A DNA stretch of 41,478 bases from a virus (IMGVR_UViG_3300046780_000177:1-41478), one strand, 5' to 3'; positions 7,644-13,683 are shown, numbered from the stretch's first letter. Notes: generated by a model from the letters alone, not told the origin. Numbers and translations are program-made.

Positions 7644-8195
7644 ATGCTCGACAACGCGCTCGGCTGGATCGGGCAAGTCGTCGAATGGATCGGCCGGTTT
7701 ATTCCTCGGTGGGAGATCGTCAACCCCGTGCACGGGGCGCTCAAGTTCGTGGGCGGGTCCAAGGTCGTCAAGCTCGGGCCGGGCATCCATTGGTACTGGC
7801 CGGCGCGGACGGAGTTTCATACCTACCCGGTGGCGCGCCAGGCCGTTGATCTACGCGCGCAAACATTCGTCACGGAAGATGACAAGACGATCGCGGCCGG
7901 CGGCCTGATCGTGTACGAGATCGAGGATCTCGAGGCGATTCTCGCGCATACCTACGATCCGGACGAAACGATCCGCGATATCACGCTCAGCGCGATCCAT
8001 GACGTGTGCTGCCGGCTGTCCTGGGCGGATCTGAAGTCGCAGCAGCAACGCGGGACGCTCGATACGAAGCTCCGGAACGAAGCGCGGAGAGGGCTCGACG
8101 GCTACGGCGTGCGGGTGCTCAAGGTCACGTTAACGGATCTGGCGCCGTGTCGGGTCGTCAAGCTGTTGCAGTCACAGCAAAAACAGGGGGCGTAG
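7644..8195 (+). CDS. SPFH/Band 7 domain protein
   Basis: 183 residues. After a hydrophobic/aromatic N-terminus (LGWIGQVVEWIGRFIPRW) the sequence follows the stomatin/HflK/HflC pattern: KVVKLGPGIHWYWP, VDLRAQTFVTEDDKTIAAGG, IVYEIEDLEAIL, TIRDITLSAIH, and a C-terminal GYGVRVLKVTLTDLAPC. SPFH proteins oligomerise on membranes and often modulate proteases such as FtsH. A shortened phage copy could act on the host HflKC-FtsH system or organise membrane microdomains; that is inference. The next gene starts on its stop codon. Confidence 0.75.
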   Translation: MLDNALGWIGQVVEWIGRFIPRWEIVNPVHGALKFVGGSKVVKLGPGIHWYWPARTEFHTYPVARQAVDLRAQTFVTEDDKTIAAGGLIVYEIEDLEAILAHTYDPDETIRDITLSAIHDVCCRLSWADLKSQQQRGTLDTKLRNEARRGLDGYGVRVLKVTLTDLAPCRVVKLLQSQQKQGA

Positions 8196-8530
8196 TGGAC
8201 AAAGGGATCGGCGGAGCTCCGACGCGTTGCACGACATTGCCGGAAGATCCGGCGGAGCGGAAGCAGCATCCCGTGGCGTCTGGCGTGCTCGACTACTTTC
8301 CGGATGCGCTCGCGGCGATCGCGCGTGTCTCGTGGCAAGGGAACGAGCAACATAACCCCGGTCAGCCGCTCCATTGGGCGCGCGGCAAGTCGACCGATGA
8401 AGCCGACACGATGATCCGGCATTTTCTCCAGCGGGGATCGCTCGATACCGACGGACTCCGGCACACGGCAAAAATGGCATGGAGGGCGCTTGCGCTCCTT
8501 CAGAAAGAAATCGAGGCCGAACGGACATGA
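8195..8530 (+). CDS. DUF5664-type dATP/dGTP diphosphohydrolase-like protein
   Basis: 111 residues from GTG 8195, which shares a base with the preceding TAG. The block DYFPDALAAIARVSWQGNEQ, then HNPGQPLHWARGKS, DEADTMIRHFLQRG and LRHTAKMAWRALALLQKE is the conserved pattern of phage proteins in the dATP/dGTP diphosphohydrolase N-terminal family (formerly DUF5664). The fold is all-alpha, like MazG. Members can trim dNTP pools; related MazZ acts in diaminopurine phages, but no PurZ-like gene is present here, so a base-replacement pathway is not indicated. It sits beside a PnuC-like membrane protein and a deoxyribonucleotidase. Confidence 0.68.
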   Translation: MDKGIGGAPTRCTTLPEDPAERKQHPVASGVLDYFPDALAAIARVSWQGNEQHNPGQPLHWARGKSTDEADTMIRHFLQRGSLDTDGLRHTAKMAWRALALLQKEIEAERT

Positions 8531-8742
8531 TCGCGTTGCTCGGTTGGATCGGCAACGTCTTTCTCGTGTGGGGTATTTGGGAGATCGGGAACCGGCACAG
8601 GTTCGCGCATCTTCTAACGTGCGTTGGGGAAGCTGCATGGATCGCTAAGTCGATCACGGTCGGCGCGTACGATCTCGCTTGTATTTGTGCGGTCTTTTTC
8701 GTGTTGGCCTTACGGTGTTGGATTAGATGGGGGGAAGCATGA
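8527..8742 (+). CDS. Small PnuC-like multi-span membrane protein
   Basis: 71 residues; the ATG overlaps the previous stop (ATGA). Nearly all of it is hydrophobic, with three likely membrane segments (LLGWIGNVFLVWGIW, a middle one around CVGEAAWIAKSITVG, and ICAVFFVLALRCWI). The spacing and the conserved-looking WIGN...W.IGN pattern resemble short phage relatives of the PnuC nicotinamide-riboside transporter. The context, between two nucleotide-metabolism genes, fits that idea. The resemblance is by eye only. Confidence 0.58.
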   Translation: MIALLGWIGNVFLVWGIWEIGNRHRFAHLLTCVGEAAWIAKSITVGAYDLACICAVFFVLALRCWIRWGEA

Positions 8743-9341
8743 AAATCGGAATTGACGTCGACGGGTGCCTGGCGGATTTCAACCGCAGTTATCGGACGCT
8801 AGTGCTCGACCTGACCGGCATCTTATTGCCGGCGATCGACGACACGTACCCGAACTGCTGGAACTACGATCTCGCGGCCGGCGTCACGCGTGAGCAGGCG
8901 TCCAACTGCTGGCGGCATATCAAGGATTCGACGTCGTTCTGGCGCCACATGGGCGCGTTGCCAGACGCACGACTAGCGCTCAAGATCCTAGCGGATGCCT
9001 CGTGGGCGTCCGATGTGTATTTCGTCACGAGCCGGCCGGGCAATAGCTCCAAACAGCAGACGGAGGACTGGCTCCGGGCGCACGGGTACTACACGAGCCC
9101 AACAGTCCTAATCGCGAACGGTAACAAGGGGCTTCTGTCGTCTGGCCTCGGCCTCGAGGTGTTCGTCGACGACAAGCTCGAGAACTGCGAAGACGTGCTC
9201 GTCACGTCTCCGGCCTGCCAGGTGTTCCTCGTCGATGCGCCGTGGAACCGTTCGCGCGAGGTGGCCGGCGCGAAGCGCGTTAAAAGCGTGGTCGAGGCGC
9301 TGTCGATCGTCTTCGCGCGCCAGGAGCGGGCAGCGGCGTGA
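8739..9341 (+). CDS. 5'(3')-deoxyribonucleotidase, HAD superfamily
   Basis: 200 residues, ATG overlapping the previous stop. Motif I is MKIGIDVDGCLADF (nucleophile D6, acid/base D8), motif II is VTSRPG, and motif IV is VDDKLENCEDV. The lysine expected between them lies in ANGNKG. This is the arrangement of the NT5C-type family, which dephosphorylates deoxyribonucleoside monophosphates. In phages such enzymes adjust nucleotide pools during replication. All key residues are present. Confidence 0.8.
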   Translation: MKIGIDVDGCLADFNRSYRTLVLDLTGILLPAIDDTYPNCWNYDLAAGVTREQASNCWRHIKDSTSFWRHMGALPDARLALKILADASWASDVYFVTSRPGNSSKQQTEDWLRAHGYYTSPTVLIANGNKGLLSSGLGLEVFVDDKLENCEDVLVTSPACQVFLVDAPWNRSREVAGAKRVKSVVEALSIVFARQERAAA

Positions 9342-9607
9342 AGTGTCTTGCCGCCTTCGGCGGTCCCTGTAACGATTCCGCCTGCACTGTCTGTACGGTT
9401 CCTCGTCGTCGGCCGGCCGTTCGCGCATGCGGTCGAGCCGTTGACGGCGAGCCGTGTACGCTCGTCGACGGTCATCCGGCGTACGTCCTGTGTCGTCCGA
9501 AACTCGGCCGATCGAAGGCGGAAAACACCACACGGGACGGTGTGGCAAAGACAAAGCGGCGGGATCCGACGTTCACTCCGCGGCGCCGGGTCGGGCCGCA
9601 TCGGTGA
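9338..9607 (+). CDS. Cysteine-rich small hypothetical protein
   Basis: 89 residues from GTG 9338, overlapping the previous stop (GTGA). The N-terminal half has several cysteines (C3, CNDSACTVC, then ACGRAV, EPCTL, LCRP), which could form a zinc site. The C-terminal third is very basic (KTKRRDPTFTPRRRVGPHR). Presumably nucleic-acid binding. It is the last rightward gene before attP. Confidence 0.5.
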   Translation: MKCLAAFGGPCNDSACTVCTVPRRRPAVRACGRAVDGEPCTLVDGHPAYVLCRPKLGRSKAENTTRDGVAKTKRRDPTFTPRRRVGPHR

Positions 9608-9608
9608 A

Positions 9609-9632
9609 TGTAACTCGGTGTAACCTTTCGCT
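9609..9632. promoter_or_regulatory. Integrase arm-type site cluster, left arm
   Basis: TGTAACT, 3 nt, then TGTAACCTTTCGCT. The same composite sequence occurs in the same orientation at 9791-9815, on the other side of the attP core. Paired TGTAAC elements on both sides of a tRNA core are the expected form of integrase arm-binding sites. Inferred from arrangement. Confidence 0.7.
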
Positions 9633-9694
9633 GGTCTGCATCGGTTGCGGTTGGTTCCAAACAGGCATACAATCTTGAAATTGCTTCGGAAAAG

Positions 9695-9744
9695 TGGCGC
9701 GCCCGGCAGGGCTCGAACCTGCAACCTTTGGCTCCGGAGGCCAA
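9695..9744 (-). other. attP: attP core: 3' part of tRNA-Arg(CCG)
   Basis: Read on the minus strand these 50 bases are a perfect tRNA 3' portion: anticodon stem TTGGC/GCCAA with loop CTCCGGA (anticodon CCG), variable loop AGGTT, T arm GCAGG-TTCGAGC-CCTGC, acceptor strand CGGGCGC, discriminator G and encoded CCA (ending at 9695). No D arm or 5' acceptor strand follows (sequence beyond 9744 does not fit), so it is not a working tRNA. It lies 18 bp from the 3' end of the integrase gene. This is the classical attP of a phage that integrates into the 3' end of a host tRNA gene and restores it. Confidence 0.92.
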
Positions 9745-9762
9745 CGGGCTGCGTTAATTTGC

Positions 9763-10893
9763 TTACACTTTTTGCGAAGTGTTGGCGGATTGTAACTGGC
9801 CTGTAACCTTTCGCTCGACGATCGCCAGGGCGGCCGCGGCGCGCGGGTCGGCGGTCGCGGTCGTATAGCGGTGGGTCTGCCGGATGTCGGCGTGCTGCGC
9901 CAGTACCATCACGGCGCGGTCGTCCTGGGTCGCAGCCGCGATCAGGGTCAGAAACGAATGTCGTAATTGGTAGGGCGTGACGTCGAGGAGTTCGGCGCGG
10001 AGCCGGCGCGCCTCGGCGCGGTCGATCGTCCGGCCGGCGTATTCTGTCGCGAGCCGTCGACGGGCCGATCGAGCGGCGCGGCGGAACGACATCCTGGCGG
10101 AGCTCGTCGAGAACTTCCCCCAACATCCCAGTCGTTTAAATTCGCGAAGGGCTTGCCACGCCTGCGGCAGGAGCGGCAACCACACGCCTGCGGCTCCCCT
10201 CCCCTTGCGGCGCGCGCGAACGTAGACGGCATCATCCCAGCGGATGTCGTCCGGGGTCAGTCGAGCCATGGTGGCGGGCGGCCATCCTGTCCACGCTAGG
10301 AGCTCGAGGCGCGCGCGGGTCTGGCTCCCCTCCATCGCGGCTAGTAGGCGCGCCACAGCGGCCGCAGAGAGGGCGCGGGGCGGTCCCTGTTCCTCCCGGT
10401 AGCGCGGGACGTCGCGGGCGGGGTTCTGTGCGGTCTTCCCGTCCAGCACGCTCCAGAGGTGCATCAGGGCCGTACGGCGATGATTGACGGTCGAGGGAGC
10501 GTACCCGGCGGCGCGCCAGGTTTCCAGCTGCGCGCGGATCTCGCCGCTCGTGATGGTCGAGCGGATCCGGTCTGTCCCGAAGACGGCAACCCACAGGGCC
10601 AGGTCGGCGGCGCGCATGGCGTACGTGGGCATCGTCTGAATCTGATCGAGGTACCGGCGGACGTCTTCAGAAAACGACGATCCGCCGGGGATGACGTCGG
10701 CGCCAAGCCTCACCCTGACGCGTTGTGTCTCCCGCCATCGGCGCATGACGATCAGGGCCGTGTCGGCCTTAAACGTCTTGGAATACAGTTTCCCGCTGAC
10801 TCTGACGAAGACGCGCCATCCGTGGGTCGTTTCAACGATCCCGGTCGTGGACGACTTCATATTTCCAGAGGAGACGGTCGAGGAGGGCTTCAA
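9763..10893 (-). CDS. int: Tyrosine recombinase (phage integrase)
   Basis: 376 residues. Residues ~18-45 form an arm-binding-like AP2 domain (GWRVFVRVSGKLYSKTF), ~75-160 a SAM-like core-binding domain, and ~175-365 the catalytic domain. Visible catalytic positions are the beta-hairpin lysine in ARRKGRG (~K230), R311 in YQLRHSF, H334 in LAQHADI and the nucleophile Y343 in THRYT. Oddly, the first catalytic arginine, normally in TGLR, is replaced (TGWPP, residues 202-206), and the His of HxxR is Tyr308. Its ATG overlaps the repressor stop by 4 bp, so both are made from one leftward transcript. The gene ends 18 bp from the attP core and carries an arm-site cluster in its 3' end. Confidence 0.93.
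   Translation of the reverse strand: MKPSSTVSSGNMKSSTTGIVETTHGWRVFVRVSGKLYSKTFKADTALIVMRRWRETQRVRVRLGADVIPGGSSFSEDVRRYLDQIQTMPTYAMRAADLALWVAVFGTDRIRSTITSGEIRAQLETWRAAGYAPSTVNHRRTALMHLWSVLDGKTAQNPARDVPRYREEQGPPRALSAAAVARLLAAMEGSQTRARLELLAWTGWPPATMARLTPDDIRWDDAVYVRARRKGRGAAGVWLPLLPQAWQALREFKRLGCWGKFSTSSARMSFRRAARSARRRLATEYAGRTIDRAEARRLRAELLDVTPYQLRHSFLTLIAAATQDDRAVMVLAQHADIRQTHRYTTATADPRAAAALAIVERKVTGQLQSANTSQKV
9791..9815. promoter_or_regulatory. Integrase arm-type site cluster, right arm
   Basis: TGTAACT, 4 nt, then TGTAACCTTTCGCT: a near copy of 9609-9632 in the same orientation, lying within the last codons of the integrase gene. The two clusters flank the tRNA core at ~62 and ~46 bp. Confidence 0.7.
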
Positions 10894-11420
10894 CGGCTAT
10901 ATGTGCGCTGGGCCGCTGGAGCTTCAAGACGGCTTCGAATTTCTCCAGCATGGTGCGTCGCCGCTCGTGCTCGGCTCTCGCTGACGGCTTCGAAGATGTC
11001 GGCGAAGAAGGCCAGGAGCGCGTCGTAAAGGGCCGCTCGAATTTGATGAGGTTCGAGGGCGTTAAGGGTTCGGTCGGCTGCGATGGTGTCGAGGGTGCGG
11101 TCGAGGGCGCGGGAACCACGGGCATAGGTATCCATTCGCGGAGTCTCTGTGCCCGTCAACAAGCTATCGGTCGAGACTCCGTAGAGGTCCGCAAGCCTGG
11201 TCAAGGTTGACTGTTCGGGTCCGGTCGCTCTGCGGCCGTTTTCCAGTTGACTAATGGTAGCGGGATCGACGTCGATCATTTTCGCTACTTCGTACGCAAG
11301 CCATCCCCTGTCCTTGCGCAGATCGGCAATGCGTTTCCCAAATATAACCCATTTCTGGTCGACGCTTTGTGACTTTGCGCGGGAACGATTACGTTTTTGT
11401 CCCGATCCTGTTGTGGGCAT
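10890..11420 (-). CDS. XRE-family helix-turn-helix repressor (candidate immunity repressor)
   Basis: 176 residues. A basic N-terminal tail is followed by a complete HTH_3 domain at about residues 27-88: FGKRIADLRKDRGW, then YEVAKMIDVDPATISQLENG with the recognition helix, then LADLYGVSTDSLLTG. The C-terminal ~85 residues are helical and could dimerise. There is no S24 peptidase Ser/Lys pair and no Ala-Gly cleavage site, so induction by RecA-stimulated self-cleavage is not expected. It is read leftward, divergent from the early genes, and co-transcribed with the integrase. It is the best candidate to bind the repeated TTGCGT-type sites; that link is inference. Confidence 0.85.
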   Translation of the reverse strand: MPTTGSGQKRNRSRAKSQSVDQKWVIFGKRIADLRKDRGWLAYEVAKMIDVDPATISQLENGRRATGPEQSTLTRLADLYGVSTDSLLTGTETPRMDTYARGSRALDRTLDTIAADRTLNALEPHQIRAALYDALLAFFADIFEAVSESRARAATHHAGEIRSRLEAPAAQRTYSR

Positions 11421-11440
11421 GGCACATCTCTCCGGCGTCC

Positions 11441-11468
11441 ATTATGCAGATTTCCGGCCACGTTTCAA
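11441..11468 (-). promoter_or_regulatory. Leftward repressor-integrase promoter
   Basis: On the minus strand, TTGAAA (11468-11463), a 16-nt spacer and CATAAT (11446-11441) precede the repressor start at 11420. A GGAGAG lies 7 nt before the ATG. Unlike many phage genes here, this one has a leader with a good ribosome site. Confidence 0.62.
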
Positions 11469-11478
11469 TGCTGAAACG
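11461..11478. promoter_or_regulatory. 18-bp inverted repeat in the switch region
   Basis: CGTTTCAATGCTGAAACG: two perfect 7-bp arms around ATGC, overlapping the -35 box of the leftward promoter. It may be an operator for a Cro-like or auto-regulating protein. It differs from the TTGCGT-type sites. Confidence 0.5.
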
Positions 11479-11510
11479 CGGGTCAGCCGTTCGTTGCGTC
11501 TAGGCCATTC

Positions 11511-11545
11511 TTTGCGTTGACATCCAGATCAAGATCGCGTAGTCT
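11511..11545 (+). promoter_or_regulatory. Early rightward promoter with operator-like sequence
   Basis: TTGACA (11517-11522), 17-nt spacer, TAGTCT (11540-11545), then 6 nt to the GTG start codon at 11552. TTTGCGTTGAC (11511-11521) overlaps the -35 box; its reverse complement GTCAACGCAAA is the conserved half of the repeated phage site. Further TTGCGT and TTGCGC sequences lie at 11494 and 11546. This is a lambda-PR-like layout; repression by the divergent XRE protein is inferred. Confidence 0.7.
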
Positions 11546-11551
11546 TTGCGC

Positions 11552-11749
11552 GTGAACCACTCGCGGCCCGAATATCTCACGCTCGACGAAGGCGCAAAGC
11601 TGCTGCGATTCGATGTCACAGCCCCCAGCGATCCGCGAAAAAACTTCCGTCTGTATCTCCACCGACACGCGATCCCGGTGCTGCGCCGTGGGCGCGTTTT
11701 ATTGATCGATCGACGCGTGCTCGAGGCGACGCTTGAGCCGGGGGTGTGA
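11552..11749 (+). CDS. HTH_17/excisionase-like DNA-binding protein
   Basis: 65 residues from GTG 11552; a TTG at 11546 is also in frame but would lie between the -10 box and the expected transcript start. The pattern YLTLDEGAKLLRFD..., then HRHAIPVLRRGRVLLIDRRV is the winged-helix fold of the HTH_17/excisionase group. It is the first early gene. It could serve as the Xis partner of the integrase or as a Cro-like early regulator. If transcription starts 6-7 nt after the -10 box, the mRNA is leaderless. Confidence 0.65.
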   Translation: MNHSRPEYLTLDEGAKLLRFDVTAPSDPRKNFRLYLHRHAIPVLRRGRVLLIDRRVLEATLEPGV

Positions 11750-11752
11750 GGC

Positions 11753-12112
11753 ATGGCTATCACTGTAGGTTTGTGCTTGGCGCCGGAGCAAGACAAAGAA
11801 CTTGACGACGACAAGGGCGTGGTCGATGTCGCGGCGCTCGTGCGGGTGGCGGTCGAGAAAACCGGCACGCCTCACAAGATCGCGGCCGCGATGGTGGGGT
11901 ACGGCTCGGACTACTGGGCGCGCGTGCTGACGAACGAGCGCGGGATCGTCCTGCGGCGCCTGGGCAATCTGCCGGTCGACGTCCAGCGGCGGATCGTGGC
12001 GCAGTGGGCGGAGGCGCTCGGCGGCCGGTTCGAACAGCGGGACAAGACGGCCATGCGAGAGATCGCGCGCACGCTCGCGGAAGCGGCGGCGCGCCTCGCG
12101 GAGGTGGTGTAA
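11753..12112 (+). CDS. Early hypothetical protein, possible regulator
   Basis: 119 residues. After an acidic stretch (EQDKELDDDKG) comes a helical region (VEKTGTPHKIAAAMVGYGSD) that resembles a small helix-turn-helix, and a C-terminal amphipathic helix ending in ARLAEVV. No firm family. It is the second gene after the early promoter, a position often held by Cro- or CII-type regulators. Confidence 0.5.
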   Translation: MAITVGLCLAPEQDKELDDDKGVVDVAALVRVAVEKTGTPHKIAAAMVGYGSDYWARVLTNERGIVLRRLGNLPVDVQRRIVAQWAEALGGRFEQRDKTAMREIARTLAEAAARLAEVV

Positions 12113-12277
12113 ATGCGGAAGTACGTCGACATCGACGATCTGATCAAGCCGCCTCGGTTGCGGTTCCCCGGCAAGTCGGAAGAGGAACAGGGGCAATTAC
12201 TCCGGCCTCGCGGCGACGCGCATCGCGATCGCCTGGTCGCGGCACGGCTCGAGCTTCGATCGGAGTCGGCGCAGTGA
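12113..12277 (+). CDS. Small charged hypothetical protein (54 aa)
   Basis: ATG 12113 directly follows the preceding stop, and TGA is at 12275-12277. Starts MRKYVDIDDLIKPPRLRFPG and is rich in Arg and Glu. The next gene starts inside its stop region (GTGA). Coupling to both neighbours and lack of another gene here are the support; no function can be given. Confidence 0.5.
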   Translation: MRKYVDIDDLIKPPRLRFPGKSEEEQGQLLRPRGDAHRDRLVAARLELRSESAQ

Positions 12278-12468
12278 GCTACGCGGCGCAGTACTGCGGC
12301 AAGGTCACGCATGCGTCGAAGGACATCGCGGAGGGGCATCTGCTCTTGTTGCGGCATGCCGGCAAGTCTCGCGAGCGGGAAACCGGCCGGCCGTTGCACG
12401 TCTATTACTGCGAGGTGTGCGCCGGCTATCACGTCGGACACGATCGGCGCGCGGACGAAGCCGCCTAG
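12274..12468 (+). CDS. Small zinc-finger-like protein (64 aa)
   Basis: GTG 12274 overlaps the preceding TGA. An N-terminal AAQYCGKVTH and C-terminal YYCEVCAGYHVGHDR give Cys/Cys-x2-Cys plus His ligands, which fits a small zinc finger. Phages often encode such proteins in early operons, with unknown roles in DNA metabolism. Confidence 0.58.
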   Translation: MSYAAQYCGKVTHASKDIAEGHLLLLRHAGKSRERETGRPLHVYYCEVCAGYHVGHDRRADEAA

Positions 12469-12476
12469 GTGCGCGC

Positions 12477-13679
12477 GTGATCTATTACAACGAGATCGAT
12501 CGGAAGGCGGCGTCGTGGCTGCGCGAACTGATGCGCGCGGGTGTGATTCCCGCGGGGGATGTGGATGAGCGATCAATTACCGATGTTCGGCCCGGAGATT
12601 TGCGCGGATACCGATCCTGTCACTTCTTCGCCGGCATCGGCGGATGGGCGTACGCCTTGCGGCTCGCCGGCTGGCCCGACGATCAGCCCGTCTGGACCGG
12701 ATCTTGTCCATGTCAACCGTTCTCGTCGGCCGGTAAACAGCGCGGCAACACGGACGAGCGGCACCTCTGGCCTGTCTTTCGAGGACTCATCGCCGAGTGC
12801 GCGCCTGCAATCGTCTTTGGTGAACAGGTTGCGAGTCGTCTTGGCCGGGACTGGCTCGCCACTGTTCGATCTGACTTGGAAGGATTGGCCTATGCAGTCG
12901 GGGCCGCCGATCTGTGCGCTGCGGGCGTCGGCGCGCCGCACATCAGGCAGCGATTGTACTGGGTGGCAAACGCCAGTGGTGAACGACGCGACAGGATCGG
13001 ATTACGCGTACGGCCCGAAACGGCCGGCCGGCGCGCGGGCGATCTTTCTCAAGCTCCCCGGCGAGGCGAAGCTCGCGAGCTGGCCGACACCTTGCGCGCA
13101 TCCTGCGAACGGGGAACCGGAGGCGTTTCTCGAGCGGAAGCGCCGATCGGTGGCGCGCGGATCGTCAATAGGGATCTCGCTGACGGATCTTCAAATGGTC
13201 GCGAAGCTGGCGACGTGGGCGACACCTTCGGCGCGGGACTGGAAAGACTCGCCGGGGATGGCTACAACCGGGATCAATCCGGACGGCTCGGCGCGGTCGC
13301 GGCTGGATCAGTTGCCGCGGCAGGCGGGGCTGGCCGGGTGGCCGACACCGGACAAGAGCAGCGGCGACGGTGGGAGATCGAGCGCGGATCCGCTTGCGCG
13401 ACTCAGGGCGAGCGGGACGAAAAAGCAATTCACGATCAACGAAGCGGCGGCGTTGACTGGCGAGACTGCGACTGGATCCCATGCGCCGACGGGAAAGCGC
13501 GGCCAGTTGAACCCGGCTCTTTCCCGCTGGCTTATGGGGTACCCGCCCGTGTGGGACGACTGCGCGGTTATGGCAATGCCATCGTCCCAGAACTCGCGGC
13601 GACCTTCATCGTCGCGGCCGAAAGCTGCCTAGCGGCAGACAAAAGTGTGAGCATTGCGCGAAAACAAGACATAGTTTAG
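12477..13679 (+). CDS. C5-cytosine-specific DNA methyltransferase
   Basis: 400 residues from GTG 12477. Motif I is CHFFAGIGGWAYALRLAG (48-65, SAM binding), motif IV is TGSCPCQPFSSAGKQ with catalytic Cys79, the motif VI position reads FGEQV, motif VIII is RQRLYWVA, and motif X near the end is LRGYGNAIVPELAATFI. A long Arg/Gly/Ala-rich middle holds the target-recognition region. It would methylate C5 of cytosine in a specific site, likely to evade host restriction; the site is unknown. Residues ~30-385 are also read in another frame by the gene at 12565, which constrains this unusual middle composition. Confidence 0.88.
   Translation: MIYYNEIDRKAASWLRELMRAGVIPAGDVDERSITDVRPGDLRGYRSCHFFAGIGGWAYALRLAGWPDDQPVWTGSCPCQPFSSAGKQRGNTDERHLWPVFRGLIAECAPAIVFGEQVASRLGRDWLATVRSDLEGLAYAVGAADLCAAGVGAPHIRQRLYWVANASGERRDRIGLRVRPETAGRRAGDLSQAPRRGEARELADTLRASCERGTGGVSRAEAPIGGARIVNRDLADGSSNGREAGDVGDTFGAGLERLAGDGYNRDQSGRLGAVAAGSVAAAGGAGRVADTGQEQRRRWEIERGSACATQGERDEKAIHDQRSGGVDWRDCDWIPCADGKARPVEPGSFPLAYGVPARVGRLRGYGNAIVPELAATFIVAAESCLAADKSVSIARKQDIV
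12565..13632 (+). CDS. Long gene nested in another frame of the methyltransferase gene
   Basis: 355 residues from ATG 12565, with GGGGG six bases upstream; an ATG at 12559 is also possible. It lies wholly inside the C5 methyltransferase gene, shifted by one base. Residues near the start (MSDQLPMFGPE), GPTISPSGPDL, LFDLTWKDWPM, ICALRASARRTS, repeated [GSA]W-x-TP blocks (GWQTPVVND, SWPTPCA, TWATPSARDW, GWPTPDK) and SRWLMGYPPVWDDCA match a phage protein family that I recognise as recurring next to or overlapping C5 methyltransferases. No biochemical function is known to me. Two recognisable proteins from the same ~1,070 bp make this strong dual coding. Confidence 0.72.
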   Translation: MSDQLPMFGPEICADTDPVTSSPASADGRTPCGSPAGPTISPSGPDLVHVNRSRRPVNSAATRTSGTSGLSFEDSSPSARLQSSLVNRLRVVLAGTGSPLFDLTWKDWPMQSGPPICALRASARRTSGSDCTGWQTPVVNDATGSDYAYGPKRPAGARAIFLKLPGEAKLASWPTPCAHPANGEPEAFLERKRRSVARGSSIGISLTDLQMVAKLATWATPSARDWKDSPGMATTGINPDGSARSRLDQLPRQAGLAGWPTPDKSSGDGGRSSADPLARLRASGTKKQFTINEAAALTGETATGSHAPTGKRGQLNPALSRWLMGYPPVWDDCAVMAMPSSQNSRRPSSSRPKAA

Positions 13680-13682
13680 CCT
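13654..13682 (+). promoter_or_regulatory. Putative promoter in the end of the methyltransferase gene
   Basis: TTGCGC (13654-13659), 17-nt spacer and TAGCCT (13677-13682), directly followed by GACGCAAAG. The last is a half-site of the repeated phage operator. It would serve the small genes from 13765 on and the recombination cluster. Confidence 0.42.
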
Positions 13683-13683
13683 G

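Noticed and set aside
8195-8530. Diaminopurine (Z-DNA) phage pathway
   Set aside because: The MazZ-like relative alone is not enough: no PurZ-like adenylosuccinate synthetase and no DatZ-type HD phosphohydrolase is encoded.
9695-9744. Functional phage tRNA gene
   Set aside because: Only the anticodon arm to CCA is present; no D arm or 5' acceptor strand, so it is an attP fragment, not a tRNA.
9089-10126. Minus-strand ORF of 345 codons across attP
   Set aside because: It reads through the tRNA fragment and antisense to the deoxyribonucleotidase and the int 3' end; low-complexity Arg/Pro product, no motif.
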